A stretch of 64,000 bases of DNA from Lethocerus indicus (GCA_019843655.1 JACDQD010000011.1:7048604-7112603); one strand, 5' to 3'; positions 1 through 10,244 are shown, numbered from the stretch's first letter. Made by a program: numbers and translations. The notes: generated by a model from the letters alone, not told the origin.

Positions 1-970
1 ACTGAAGGCTGAAACATATAAACTGTAGTAATTGCATTCGTTCTGCATCGTTCGCTGAAGGCAATAATACGTTCATAATAAGTTCAGTTACGGGTTTGAG
101 AAATAAATTTTTCATCGCTTAAATATATTCCAAATAGAGAATCACAGGGTAATATTTTTAATGTCGTAAAAATATAACGTTCATCCAAATTTTGCAATGA
201 CAAAAATTTCCATTAACAACGGTTGAATCCTACTGAATATTAACCGACCCAAGATACCCTTATAAATTCGGCAGAGATTTTAATATGTGCATTACGCCAG
301 AGTGACTTTTACCATCTTGCCTCATGGAACTATAATATTGAAGCCTGACACGAAAGCGGGAAGAGTTGGAAAAAGACCGGGGGCGAATATAAGACGCGGA
401 AATGATTAGAGAGAGAGTAGGAGGGAGAAAATGAACGAAATCAGGGACCGAAAAGAATCCCTCTGGGGGCGGTTTCGGCGGAGGAAACAACCCCCCATAA
501 GCTGTATTATGAGATTTTTCTCAGGGGGAATGGGCAACCGCGCTAATTTCAAGAGCGTTATATACCGGTGACGCGATTCGGAAAATCGAGACGGGAGGAC
601 GGTTTGGTCCCGGATATTACCTGAATGGGATTCAGGCGGGAGGGTGAAACCGGGAAAATGCGGGGATGACCAAAAACAAAAACCTTGGCTCTTCCACGAT
701 AAAAGAAAACGTTTTCAGAAAAATAGTCCTGAAAATGGGAGAGCGCTCGACACCGAAGATAAGCCATCTGTACGTCAGAAATTGTACACATTCTCTCGAA
801 AAAACGAAAGGCATTGAAGCTAAAAGTTTTGATGAGCTAAGAGTTTTGAGTGATTTTTGAAGTCCTAAAAATTAGCGAATTTACAAATTGATGAAGGACG
901 TTTATTTATTTAAATATATGCTATGTTTTTTCCACGTTCTCAAGGTACGTTAAACGAAAGAAGCACGGAC
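1..970. other. Unassigned non-coding stretch
   Basis: No gene or known element was recognised. The first 240 bases are AT-rich. About 360-680 is richer in G and C and carries only short open frames, the longest 77 codons on the minus strand at 558-791, with no motif. A further AT-rich piece (880-940) leads into the first family A element. Confidence 0.6.
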
Positions 971-973
971 GGG

Positions 974-1131
974 AATTTGGAATACCGCCAACCTTCGGCA
1001 TTTGGTCATACACATTCAGTAGCGTTGTTGTTAGTACAGTTGTTACTGTAAAGGTATCCGTTTACTGAGCTCGTGTTACTGACGATGGGAAGTAGCCCAG
1101 AATCGTCTAGAATAGGGCCAGAGATCGCAAG
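974..1131 (+). repeat. Family A short interspersed element, decayed copy
   Basis: The head module (TTTGGAATACCG near 980) lies about 108 bp upstream of a degenerate tail module (GACGATGGGAAGTAGCCC, then CGTCTAGAATAGGGCCAGA). The same two modules occur at almost the same spacing at 1321-1520 (about 118 bp) and 5050-5240 (about 103 bp). This copy is the most diverged of the three. The middle keeps traces of GTTAGTACAG, which resembles GGTAGTACAAG in the 5-kb copy. The conserved module order and spacing argue for one short non-autonomous element of about 200 bp. No coding capacity is visible, and the class is unknown. Confidence 0.6.
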
Positions 1132-1320
1132 AGATTTATTACTATGAGGTGTCTTAAAATACTAATTTTTTGCACAAGAAAAAATAACATGACTTCGAAA
1201 TACTGCTGACTAATTCAAAGCTTAAAATTAAATTTAGGGTACTCAAAATATATATATATTTATTCGGAATTATTTGGCACGTGATAATTAGTTGTTTTTT
1301 ATGTGCTAGGAAATATTCGG

Positions 1321-1522
1321 GATACCTGTTAGAGAGGTCTGTGAGGGTTTGGAACTCCGTAAGGACCATAAAAATAGACTCCTAAATCTCCATAGTCACA
1401 GTTCAACAAGAGAAACTTGCCCATGCCACTTCTCCCTCTTTGTTTCCTTATTAAAATTCCGTGAACATGGCGAGCAGCCGAAACCCGTCTAGCAAAAGAC
1501 CAGACCGGCGGAAGATCGAGAA
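1321..1522 (+). repeat. Family A short interspersed element, near-complete copy
   Basis: The head (ATACCTGTT, then GTGAGGGTTTGGAACTCCG) spans 1321-1360. The tail starts at 1467 with ATGGCGAGCAGCCGAAAC and continues with CGTCTAGCAAAAGACCAGA to a purine-rich end (GGAAGATCGAG). Over the first 36 bases of the tail this copy differs at one position from the 5179 copy. GGTCT and AGACC in the tail consensus could form a small stem, as at the 3' end of many structured repeats. Here the first arm is changed to CGTCT, so pairing is weakened. No target-site duplication was found. Confidence 0.75.
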
Positions 1523-2469
1523 AACTGCGGTATGAATTATTCAATATGCGGCGGGATTTTTCGTTTCATTTCAATACCTCCTTTTACGCTCCGACAATGC
1601 AAACCGCAGATTTTCTGCACGGAATTTGCGCCCCCGAATAAAAGCGCCGTGCAACCGGCAGTCTCAAATCTAAAACCGCCCCGTCGCCGAATCACGAACC
1701 GTGAAGAGGTCGCGTAAATCCGATAAATGGGTGAAAACACAACATAACGGTCGAGGCATTCTGCGAAATCTTCAGATTTAGCCCCCCGGCAATACGGGTC
1801 TACAGGGGGACCGGTATATACTGCAATGGCCCTCGATCAGCACTCAGTATGCACCGAGCGCCCCGCTCTGAATGCACAATGTGCTTTCAGCGCATTGGGG
1901 AAGTGCAATAATTGCGGAGACCGCGAACGGGCAAGTCCATATTTCAACCGGGCCCAAGCGAATACCAAGCCGACGAGATAAACCTAAGCCGCCGTCCTTA
2001 GAATTATGAAGAGGTTCTAAAATCGAGTATTTTTTAAAATTTTAAGTGATAATACTGTAGTTAATAAGTGATGTTTGACGACGTATAGACTGTAAATTGC
2101 ACCAAAGAGTATAAATTTTAACGAAAACTCTGTCATTACGACATGAACAAGTAGGTGTTTTTGTATGAATTGTTTAATACGAACAATTATTCGTGTTTAA
2201 CGATTTTCACAGTACACACGCGGTAATATCGTAATTCACTAAAAACACAAATCATTTCAGATAAAACCCTTAAATGTCACAAATGTTAATACGATTAGCT
2301 GATAAGCTAAAGGAATAATAACGTCTACGCAAGATAGAAGACCAGGAGCATTATAGCGGGGCCCCAACTCCTTTTTTTAATATTTTATTCGTGTACAATC
2401 GAATTACAAGTTATAAGCACAATCGCTCTATGTTTTTTTTTTCAAGTGATTTACTCGGATAAAGGAAGC
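1523..2469. other. Unassigned stretch with one weak core-promoter match
   Basis: 1537-1990 is relatively GC-rich and CpG-rich. The rest is AT-rich. The only candidate signal is the TATA/Inr-like pair at 1815-1848, listed separately. No open frame has a recognisable motif. Confidence 0.5.
1815..1848 (+). promoter_or_regulatory. Possible TATA plus initiator core promoter (weak)
   Basis: TATATA starts at 1815 and TCAGT, the arthropod initiator core, lies at 1844-1848. The A of TCAGT is therefore about 31 bases downstream of the TATA start, the spacing of insect TATA/Inr promoters. No downstream promoter element and no reading frame follow. Pairs of motifs this short occur by chance many times in 64 kb, so this is only a pointer. 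Confidence 0.12.
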
Positions 2470-2700
2470 ACCCAATGTGGCACTTTTGACATGAATTAGC
2501 AAAGCTGGGGCTACAGTCTAAGATCTCCGGACCAGCGGCGTTTGAGACAATGGATGGGCGATTAGGATGAGCAGTAAGGCGGGAATGGAACTCCGTTGAC
2601 TGTCGTTGAGGTCGTGACGAATTCTGTGGTTGGAATCGTTGCGGGGCGCGAAACTCCTGGGACGTGAAACAGCTTCGAGCCAGTATAGGGCGATGGGGCC
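2470..2700. repeat. Family D dispersed repeat, copy 1 (tentative)
   Basis: This stretch shares an ordered set of words with 41040-41175 in the same orientation: a TGTGG/GGCACTTT start, AAGATCTC followed by GGACCAGCGGCGTTT (GGACAGTGGCGTTT in the second copy), then a GACTGTCG/GAGGTCG block and GCAGCGTTGG-like sequence. Indels separate the blocks. On the minus strand it is open for 102 codons (2411-2719) with two Cys-rich spots but no recognisable domain. It may be the relic of a mobile element; the class is unknown. Confidence 0.4.
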
Positions 2701-2719
2701 GTCCGAAAGTATAATACAA

Positions 2720-3320
2720 TGGGAAAAGCCCTTTAATCTGCGGGCGCCGAGCGGGCGCAGAAGGAAATAATCCTGTTAAACCGTCGACACCCAGTTATCC
2801 CACGCGGGGGCGGGAGTGAGGGGGACAGGACAACCCCCAAAACCGAGGCCGGACAAACACGGGTTTCAACCTCGGACAACTTAATTTACACTTAAGATTT
2901 TCGCAACGCGCTATGCCGCTGTTTCAACACCAAGTAGTAACTTCACTATATACGACGGAGTACAGAGAACATTAAGGAAAGAAGAAATGGGAACTTTTTT
3001 ACCTGTATATTTTTCTAAACTGTTTTATTGACAAAACTGTACAATATAATCAGTGACATTGATAGCACTAATAACAAATAGAGCGTAATGGAGAACAAAC
3101 ACAATGGCTTTCCCAATTAAATTTCCCATTTAATTTTTTCAATGATATATTTCGTGGCCATTTACTTTTCAGGCGTTAGTCTGGCAAATATTGTTCGGCG
3201 TTTAGGACACATTATTTTCAGTAGTAAACCGTTCTTTACAAATCGGACTTTTGGAACAGTTACGGCAGATAGGCGACGAGTACACGGTCGCTAGGGGAGC
3301 CTAACTGGTGCGATATTGCA
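2720..3320. other. Unassigned stretch
   Basis: A GC-rich patch at about 2740-2870, with several C and G runs, is followed by AT-rich sequence to 3250. No repeat copy, RNA gene or meaningful open frame was recognised. Confidence 0.5.
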
Positions 3321-3322
3321 AT

Positions 3323-3460
3323 TGGACACCTGTTCAAGGGGTACGCGAGGGTTTGGAATAACAGCGCTTGCGATTTTCTGCCCCCCACACGCCGATCTGA
3401 TCCCGTATGCTAAACACTCTTCTCCGAACAGTCGATGGTACTCCTCTCGCAAACTATCCA
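3323..3460 (+). repeat. Family A-related head module with a divergent downstream part
   Basis: ACACCTGTTCAAGGGG followed by GCGAGGGTTTGGAATA matches the head of family A. The usual tail is missing; about 85 bp downstream lies CCGAACAGTCGATGG followed by CTCCTCTC. A similar pair (GAGGGTTAGTGGA, then CCGAATAGTCGATGG and ACTCTC) occurs at 10148-10240. The two may form a subfamily sharing the head but not the tail, or this copy may be a chimera. The minus strand is open for 63 codons (3291-3482), without a known motif. Confidence 0.45.
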
Positions 3461-3507
3461 TACCAATCCTGATGGAATTCAATGTTATTATCTGTTATCA
3501 CAAAATC

Positions 3508-3528
3508 ACCGGTAGCAATGCTACCGGT
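3508..3528. repeat. Short perfect hairpin
   Basis: ACCGGTAGCA and TGCTACCGGT are perfect inverse complements around a single A. The arms are 10 bp. No neighbouring terminator tract or element end was identified. Confidence 0.7.
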
Positions 3529-3529
3529 A

Positions 3530-5049
3530 AAGTATATCCGTAAGTAAAGTGTTCTATCTTCATGTTTGTAGTTTAGTGTATTACGAATAATTTTGGGTCA
3601 ACTAACAGAAAAATGTATATTAAATGTGATCGCTGCATAAAAATGAAGTACGAACCCCTTGAAGTATTAGACTTGTCACACTGATTAAGATATTTCCAGG
3701 GGGACAAAATTAAAGAGCAATATTTTATCTCATTAACTCTGTTCGGAACTACAAACTATGGAACTTTGGAAGGGTTAGTTCTGTCAAATCTGGAATTCAA
3801 ATATACTTAAGTTTAATCGGGTATTATGGGCATTAAAAAGAAAGAAGAAAAATGTCACTGTGGTACCTTATTTTCGCGCTCCAATGGGCGGAATAGGAGG
3901 AATTTAATGTCGTTTTCAGCGGACTGAAAATTTTCCGGTCTGTGCTTTTAACCTCATTCAATATTTAAAAAACCACTACAGACCGTCAAAGGTTACTTAT
4001 CGTATATCTTCGTAAGTTCTGATATTTATTCTTATTTTAAAATAAAATTAAATTTGCCATAAACGATGCACAAAAGGATTGAAACAAAAATTGCCATCTT
4101 AAAAAATGTGTGTTAAAAAAAGATAACATCATAATTTTCTTTTGTTTTTTTATATATAACGAAAGCAATTTATGTATTAGTGAATCGTTATTATATAAGT
4201 GTATTATTATATTTGTATTAATATTTATAGTCGCATGTTTCATGTTACTTGATGTTATTTGGGACAATTATTCCCAAGAAATAACAACTAGAAAGGCCGG
4301 TCATTATCCGCTGTAATTATTTTCGTATATTATAGCCGTCTGATTCCTTCCTAATATTTTCTTATACTATTTCATAATTATTCCTTAGAAAGACGACAGC
4401 ACGCGTGGAAATCACGAAGCAAAGTGTGACATCACGGTACTTTCACCGTACTCGGGGAAAGTTCAGCGTAAATCAAACCGCACGTACTGTAAAAAGGAGA
4501 AAAGAAATATGAGCGGCGATAACGCGCGGCTGTTATCGTGGCGGGCGAAACAGAATTACAGGGCGTAACGGATACAATTCGTATCTTTCTTAAAGGAGGG
4601 GCGCTTTTTCGCCGCGCCGGGGGCTCGGGTTGTTAAGAAAATACTTGGGGCGGGACACTATTTTCGTGAAGGGGTAGGAGGGGGTTGAGGTCCTATCATC
4701 CCCCCGACGACGGGGGGCGAGACGGTCCCCGGGGAGCCGGCGGAGCTCCATCTCCGAAAAACAGGGAGGACGAAAATGGAGACGACCACACGCATACCGG
4801 GTACCTGACAGGAACGAAATCCGAACCGGCTCTACTGGGAAAACCCTTCCAATAACTTTTCCTATTCAATATAACAATAAATACGTAACGGAAATATGAT
4901 ATAAAAACGTATAAACCTCGTTATTTTCGTAATACGACGAGTATTACTGTAAAATTGTTGATGAAGCAATTAAAGGCTAAAAATTACAACCATTATCGCA
5001 ATTGTCCGAGGGACAGGAAACGAGGAAAAGTCTCCCTATAGAATTTAGA
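3530..5049. other. Unassigned AT-rich stretch with one GC-rich patch
   Basis: 3540-4400 is strongly AT-rich, and its open frames are low-complexity. 4590-4760 is a compact G/C-rich patch containing the hairpin at 4700-4717. 4850-4970 returns to AT-rich sequence. No gene was recognised. Confidence 0.5.
4700..4717. repeat. Perfect GC hairpin
   Basis: CCCCCCG and CGGGGGG face each other across ACGA, giving a 7-bp stem and a 4-base loop inside the GC-rich patch at 4590-4760. Confidence 0.7.
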
Positions 5050-5245
5050 ATACCTGTTTCGTGGCAGCCAGGGGTTGGAATACCGTAGTTTTCGTGTGTA
5101 CTGTGGTAGTACAAGTGAGAGTGATAGTGCAGTGAGGATGCCCAAAAAACATCCAAAGTTCCTAACACCGCTACTGAAGATGGCGAGCAGCCGAAACCGG
5201 TCTAGCAAAAGACCAAACCAGCGAAAGGAGACGGAAACACGAAAT
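5050..5245 (+). repeat. Family A short interspersed element, best-preserved copy
   Basis: The head (ATACCTGTTTCG, then AGGGGTTGGAATACCGTAG) runs from 5050 to about 5092. The middle is about 85 bp, and the tail begins at 5171 with CTACTGAAGATGGCGAGCAG, followed by CCGAAACCGGTCTAGC and AAAAGACCAAACCAGCG. GGTCT and AGACC in the tail can pair as a 5-bp stem with a 6-base loop. Tail-like sequences recur at 1467, 13538, 30783 (minus), 37820, 39378, 57118, 60845 (minus) and 63598, which makes this the commonest interspersed repeat in the window. I recall similar CCGAAACCGGTCT motifs from insect genomes but cannot name the element. Confidence 0.75.
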
Positions 5246-6320
5246 CTACGGTCTCCCTAAAGATGATTCTCGGACCGAAATCGGTTGCAGCGATAATTAT
5301 CTCGGAAAATTGTATCCCAATCTGGAGAATTTGCAGAAACAACCTTTAACTCAGCGTGTGCACTTGAACTTAAAAAAGTTTAAATTTATGACCCGTTTAT
5401 TCGGACAGGTTTTGGCCTGTCGCCCGCTCCAGTATCCCTGTGCCAATGCCAACTCCGCTGGGCATTTGCGGCGGTAGGCCGAAACCGGTTGAATTTCTAC
5501 GGATAAATTGCAAGAACGACGGTCGCATTTCACCAATTTCGTCTGAAGACATTTCCGCTTGACAACTTCAAGTGCATAGACGGGCGCAGTGGAGTTTTTT
5601 AATTTAAATTGTACTGCGACGAGTCCCCGCGGAGTAAACATTTCTGGCGCGACGGTTTTATAACAGAAAACATTTTATAAAAAAAGGAGCAGCTCGTACC
5701 GCTTCCGTCAACAATCGGCCTGATAGTTTTCCTTGTAATTCCGCGGCCTTGCACGTGCCTCGCAGCCAGGTGAACCGAGAATACTAAACTATAACCGAGA
5801 GTAAAAATAACGCGTAGGTTTTACAAACTATAGTATTTTACTCGCAAATACCAATGTTATATACTGATGCAGTATTAACAATAATATATATACATAAGTG
5901 GTAACACTTAAATAAGTTTATATTACGGTATTATATTAATAAATAAATTATTAATTTTTGAGTATTGTAATAAAGCTCATTTTGACACGTGGAGATGTAC
6001 TATAAATTCCTTTAGAATAAAATTTAAAAAATAATTAGAAATGGGGTTTACACTCCGCGAATATAAGGGTTTTAATTACTTTTAAAAAAAATTTCTCATA
6101 TAGTCGGGTCCGCCCAGTGCTTCCGGTGGTGGCAGATTAAACTTGCCCTACTCTCCCACTGCAATTAAAGAATTACAGCCAGTAAATAAGTTCCTGTCCT
6201 CGTTTTAATGGATCGGCAGGGATTAGGGGGGCGTGGCTGTGTGTGTGTGTAAGATACCGTGAAGGGCGGGCGAGGGCGTTAACCCTCCCTCCGAGGGTGT
6301 ACGGGGGGAGTAAATTAAAA
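5246..6320. other. Unassigned stretch
   Basis: On the minus strand 5351-5641 is open for 96 codons with several Cys and Lys/Arg residues but no known motif, so it is not called a gene. At about 5476-5490 the core GGCCGAAACCGGTT of family A appears without its flanks. 5790-6080 is AT-rich. 6239-6250 is a (GT)6 run. Confidence 0.5.
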
Positions 6321-6326
6321 ATCACG

Positions 6327-6440
6327 ACAGATTTTCTGAGTCAATGGCCTAGCGAATTATCGGTCCACCCCCCACCCAACACACACACGCACACCTGAGG
6401 GGAGGATCGATACCCGAGCCGGGTATCGATTGTCACAAGG
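6327..6440 (+). repeat. Family B dispersed repeat, copy 1
   Basis: The block begins with ACAGATTTTCTGAGTCA followed by ATGGCCTA. About 80 bp later comes a perfect palindrome, ATCGATACCC / GGGTATCGAT at 6406-6430 with loop GAGCC. The same 17-mer, followed by GTGGGCTA and then an ATCGAT palindrome, occurs at 8942-9029. A shared exact 17-mer plus a second shared feature in the same order makes chance unlikely. No coding capacity is visible and the class is unknown. Confidence 0.6.
6406..6430. repeat. Perfect hairpin within family B copy 1
   Basis: Ten-base arms ATCGATACCC and GGGTATCGAT surround GAGCC. The second family B copy has its own palindrome (8998-9029) at the corresponding place. Its bases differ but the ATCGAT ends are kept. 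Confidence 0.75.
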
Positions 6441-7685
6441 TGGCGTCTGACACATATCTCAAGAACACCTCGCTCCACCAACCACCACCCTCGCGTGGGC
6501 TTAAATGGGTGTGGCACAATCCCCTCGAGCTCGAAAATGTCACAATTGGGATTAGCTGAAGCCTCCCCACTCCAAACTTATAGCAAAGCCAAATCTTAAC
6601 TTCAACCGAAATCAAGTAAACAATTGGAACAAGAACTTAAGTTGGATATTGCGGTTTGATTCCGGTGTATTTACGTGGTATTATCGGAGTATATGTTTGG
6701 GGCGACCATCCTGTAAGGCACTGTTACTACATCTGCAGAGTAACGATTGTCCGTTGGACATGACAAATATCTGAAGAACAATTCTTTGAGGCCATAATGG
6801 TGGATCGAGAATTTGGGAAAACTCTCTTAATTAACCAGTTATAAGAAAACAACTGTACTCTATCGAAAATAACAGATCTACGTTTAAATAATAGTAATCT
6901 ATAATTGTTTTATGTAATCGACCAGGAAGAGCGAGGTTGAAGGTTTGAAACATTTATCAGAAATTATTAGAGTAAGCATAGAATGCTAAACATAAAAAAG
7001 AAATCGGCTCATATTTTGATATTGTTTTATCGTAAAGAGATTTGAAATGTTAAATTTCATATGTAAATATCTAGGTCGAGCACATATGGGAACATTAAAT
7101 CTACTGACGATAAGCAGTAACCGGTATAGCCTAAGAGGAACACAAATTACATGTAGTAATCAAATGATCAAATCAAAACTTCGCCTTTAGTGATACAGTG
7201 TTCTGTAGTTCCCAAAGAAGTCAGTTCGACAAGATAACAGCGCGCCGGTGTTTTATTGACCAATAGAACTCCGAATCGGAGGAAGCAGTTTAATAAAGAA
7301 ATATGCTAAAGACAATAATTAGAACTTCCGGTACAGGATTACAGTCACAGAGTCGATTTATTACCAGTTGTCATGACAGCGCTGTAATAACAGTAGAAGA
7401 ACAAAGGAAAACTGGCTCGGAAACAGAACGTTCTTTTAGCATAATTCTTAATTGTTACACGGTTGCTGCCAGATAAGCATAACGACAGTACATAAAATAA
7501 TTTATTGACACGCTAGTCCAGTTGCAGTAACGACATCGGAATATTGCCTTCTCCAGTATTACGACGAAGTTAACTTTCGCTAGCACATAAGTTCCCTACG
7601 CTATATTGTGTTTAATACTGAACCGTTATTACGGTAATTAAAAAAGCTGTGCTCACAGTTGCGGGGCCGTTGACCACACCATACC

Positions 7686-7707
7686 AGTTGGACGATATGG
7701 TCCAACT
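7686..7707. repeat. Short hairpin
   Basis: AGTTGGAC and GTCCAACT pair as an 8-bp stem around GATATG. Confidence 0.6.
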
Positions 7708-8204
7708 ATCCGTGCACACAAATTTTTATGTCGTCTAATTTCCAAATGTTGGGGGGAAATCGGCTTTGAAGAGGCGGATATTTTAAAAAAAAATTTATTC
7801 CTCTCACCGGCCAACCTCCCCCTCATGGGGGCATTGGCCCGACCTAGATCCCGGCCACCTTCTCATATATATGTAAGGCGTAGGACTATATTTTTATTTC
7901 ATACAAACAGAAATCTGATACAACTGCTCGCCCGATATCCTATCTATTCCTGTCATATATAATCCTGAGGCGAAACGTACCGGCGGTTCCCCGTTTTAAG
8001 TGGTGGGTACAGAATTCAATTGAGTTTCATTATAATTCGCCCTGTCTACAATACATTATTTCCTTTTAGTATAACCACTTTTTATTTTTAAATTAATTTC
8101 TTTTATTTTTATATTAATACATTCAGAGCTCTCAAAAACGAAATAACCGTTATAAAGACTTCACATAACAGAAATACGCCAGGTATAGACAAATAAGAAT
8201 TATG

Positions 8205-8330
8205 ATTAAGTATAATATTAATTATTATTAATTTATTTATTATTATTAATAATTATTATTAACGTGCAAATAGTATATAACAAATAATATTTAACAAAAT
8301 AAATATATTTATTTTATTTATGATGTTAAT
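8205..8330. repeat. AT-rich low-complexity tract
   Basis: The tract is almost entirely A and T. It is built from ATT/AAT triplets that are partly self-complementary (TTAATAATTATTATTAA and neighbours), so it could extrude or melt easily. This is simple-sequence DNA with no other signal. Confidence 0.7.
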
Positions 8331-8620
8331 CCCTAACTTTATATAGGCTTAGAGCTTTCCAATTTCCGATAAGATATTTCAGAATATATTACTATAAAGG
8401 AGAACTGTGGGGATTCCTAGCACTTGACTAACTATTGATTCAATGAATAAATAAATAATATAATCAGAGTAAGAGCATGATCAAACGAAGAACTGCAGGA
8501 AGTTTTAATTACATGATTAGATTTCGACCCCCGGTTGCACAACTTCCTCCCGCAAGTACCATGGGCAAGTGCAGGATGATGAGGGATGAAACGTTACTTG
8601 GTTTACACACTGATTTTGAT

Positions 8621-8640
8621 GGTATATATATATATCACAT
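8621..8640. repeat. (TA)n microsatellite, short
   Basis: About six TA units at 8623-8635 lie just upstream of family C copy 1. A related GGTATATATCACA word reappears at 8845-8857, after the family C block. Confidence 0.6.
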
Positions 8641-8709
8641 ATTTTGAGGTAAAAAAATAAAATAAAACTTTATTTCTCTACCCAACAGAATCAGAAATAT
8701 GGGGCCTAA

Positions 8710-8768
8710 TTCATGAATGGATCATCAAAACGAATATAATGGCACCAATTTTGTCCCACAAAGTTGAC
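8710..8768 (+). repeat. Family C dispersed repeat, copy 1
   Basis: This aligns over about 58 bases with 54992-55049 in the same orientation at roughly 75% identity. Shared landmarks are TTCATGAATGG / TTCATAAATGG, AAACGAAT / AAACAAAT, TAATGGCACCAATTT / TAATGGTAACAATTT and a GTCCCAC / GACCCAC end. Only this core is recognisable. It is probably a fragment of an old mobile element, but no terminal structure remains visible. Confidence 0.55.
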
Positions 8769-8941
8769 AGGCCAACAACACCAGACGTATATATGAATAT
8801 AACGTAATATATGAAACATTTATGATATATAATAAATTAATATTGTGGTATATATCACAGGTAGATCACCCGGTACTAACGGTCCAACCCGGGCTGGGAA
8901 CTCGATTATAAGGCCGGGGATAGTCGGACTCGAAATCGAAA

Positions 8942-9031
8942 ACAGATTTTCTGAGTCAGTGGGCTATTTGTTGAGGGGGCCTTCGGGAGGAGGGGAGAAC
9001 AATCGATCGTCGACCGAGTATCGATTGTTGG
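8942..9031 (+). repeat. Family B dispersed repeat, copy 2
   Basis: ACAGATTTTCTGAGTCA followed by GTGGGCTA at 8942-8966 matches copy 1 at 6327. It is followed by a hairpin with arms AACAATCGAT (8998-9007) and ATCGATTGTT (9020-9029). The central 12 bases contain GTCGAC. The plus strand is open across the block (8845-9099, 84 codons) without a known motif. The interval between 17-mer and palindrome is about 20 bases shorter than in copy 1. Confidence 0.6.
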
Positions 9032-9034
9032 AGC

Positions 9035-10145
9035 GCCGCGACGAAGGAGGTAGTGCCCACGCCCACCTAATACCCGGAGCCCCCTTGGCAGGGGGCTGAA
9101 TAAGGGGGTGGTTTGAGAACAAACAAATCTCTTACCCCGCTCCCAACCGGTACACCGAATAAAGAACTTCTGCAAACCTCGCTCCTTCCGGTCCACCTGT
9201 AATCTCGACAACGCTCGGGCATTTACAATATAGGGTCCATTGTGTCGGGCATAATATAGAAGAACATTTCAAATCCTACACGCTATTTCCTAATAAAGAT
9301 TGGAAGGGAACGAAAGACGAGAAAACCTACTATCGGAGAATTATATCCACCAGCCAGATATTCCCCCAAATACCAATATGGCTAACATTAATTTAAATTG
9401 TGTAAAATTACGTGATATAATTACTAATTCCTTGAAGCGCAATTATATTAACTCGCATTCGGATGGCGTAAATATACATGAAAAAAAACTCAATTTTCTT
9501 GCCTTCACCTTCAAATCCAACAGTGCTAGCGTCTGAACAAAGTCTTGAAAGAGAGAAATCAATATTGGGTCTCTGTTAAAAAGTGGTATGTTATACAGGG
9601 AAGGGGCCGTAAAGAATTCGAGGCTGCAGCCAGCTCGCTACTGCTAGAGGATGGAGGGGGGGAGCACGTGCTCGATCGAACAAACAAATTTTCACCTCCT
9701 TCACACCGAAACCGTTGTTTGGATCACGGGCCACTTCGTAAATTTCGTATTTAAAAGGTTCAATCTCGATGGCTATAATGCAAGAAAATTGTAAATCCAA
9801 CTGCTGGAATCCGTATTCCAGCAGTTTATGCGAAATAAATGTGGCCTGAAACAGGAATTAATACCGTAAACGTTATACTCTAATTAATACTTCTTTTAAC
9901 GAGGAAATAGTAGAAGATTCGCGGGCCCAGCTAAATATAATTATCCGAAATGAGGGGAGCGTACCATTCACTCAAGTGTGATGCAACACTGGCTTAAACT
10001 GAAGCGCTATCCCCGACACCAATTTCGATGGGCTTTGGAATAATTTACAGTTACGTTCGGTTGAACAATTGATGAGACATTAGGAACACCGGTGATCAGT
10101 ACGGGCCGTTTGGGTGAAGCACAGCAATGTCTTTCCTACCCTTCT
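9035..10145. other. Unassigned stretch
   Basis: Open frames such as 9300-9536 (78 codons, plus) and 9545-9754 (69 codons, plus) show no motif. The notable element is the hairpin at 9799-9826. Confidence 0.5.
9799..9826. repeat. Perfect 12-bp hairpin
   Basis: AACTGCTGGAAT (9799-9810) and ATTCCAGCAGTT (9815-9826) are perfect inverse complements around CCGT. This is the longest perfect short stem found in the window. No poly-T or CTRR end follows, so it does not look like a terminator or a Helitron 3' end. Confidence 0.85.
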
Positions 10146-10242
10146 ACGAGGGTTAGTGGACGCCTATTTGCCACCAAATGGAACAAAAACCTCTTGCTAC
10201 TCCTTAAAGAGGTCCGAATAGTCGATGGAATTACTCTCATAA
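10146..10242 (+). repeat. Partner of the divergent family A head at 3.3 kb (tentative)
   Basis: ACGAGGGTTAGTGGA is followed 73 bp later by CCGAATAGTCGATGG and ATTACTCTC. At 3343-3450 the equivalents are GCGAGGGTTTGGAATA and CCGAACAGTCGATGG followed by ACTCCTCTC. The second block matches at 21 of 25 bases. Only two short blocks support the relationship. Confidence 0.35.
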
Positions 10243-10244
10243 TT

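Larger units (their letters stand above)
6441..8620. other. Unassigned AT-rich stretch
   Basis: No gene or known element was recognised in more than 2 kb. Open frames are all short. A small hairpin lies at 7686-7707. A C/G-rich island at 7800-7860 interrupts AT-rich sequence. 8090-8340 is extremely AT-rich. Confidence 0.5.
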
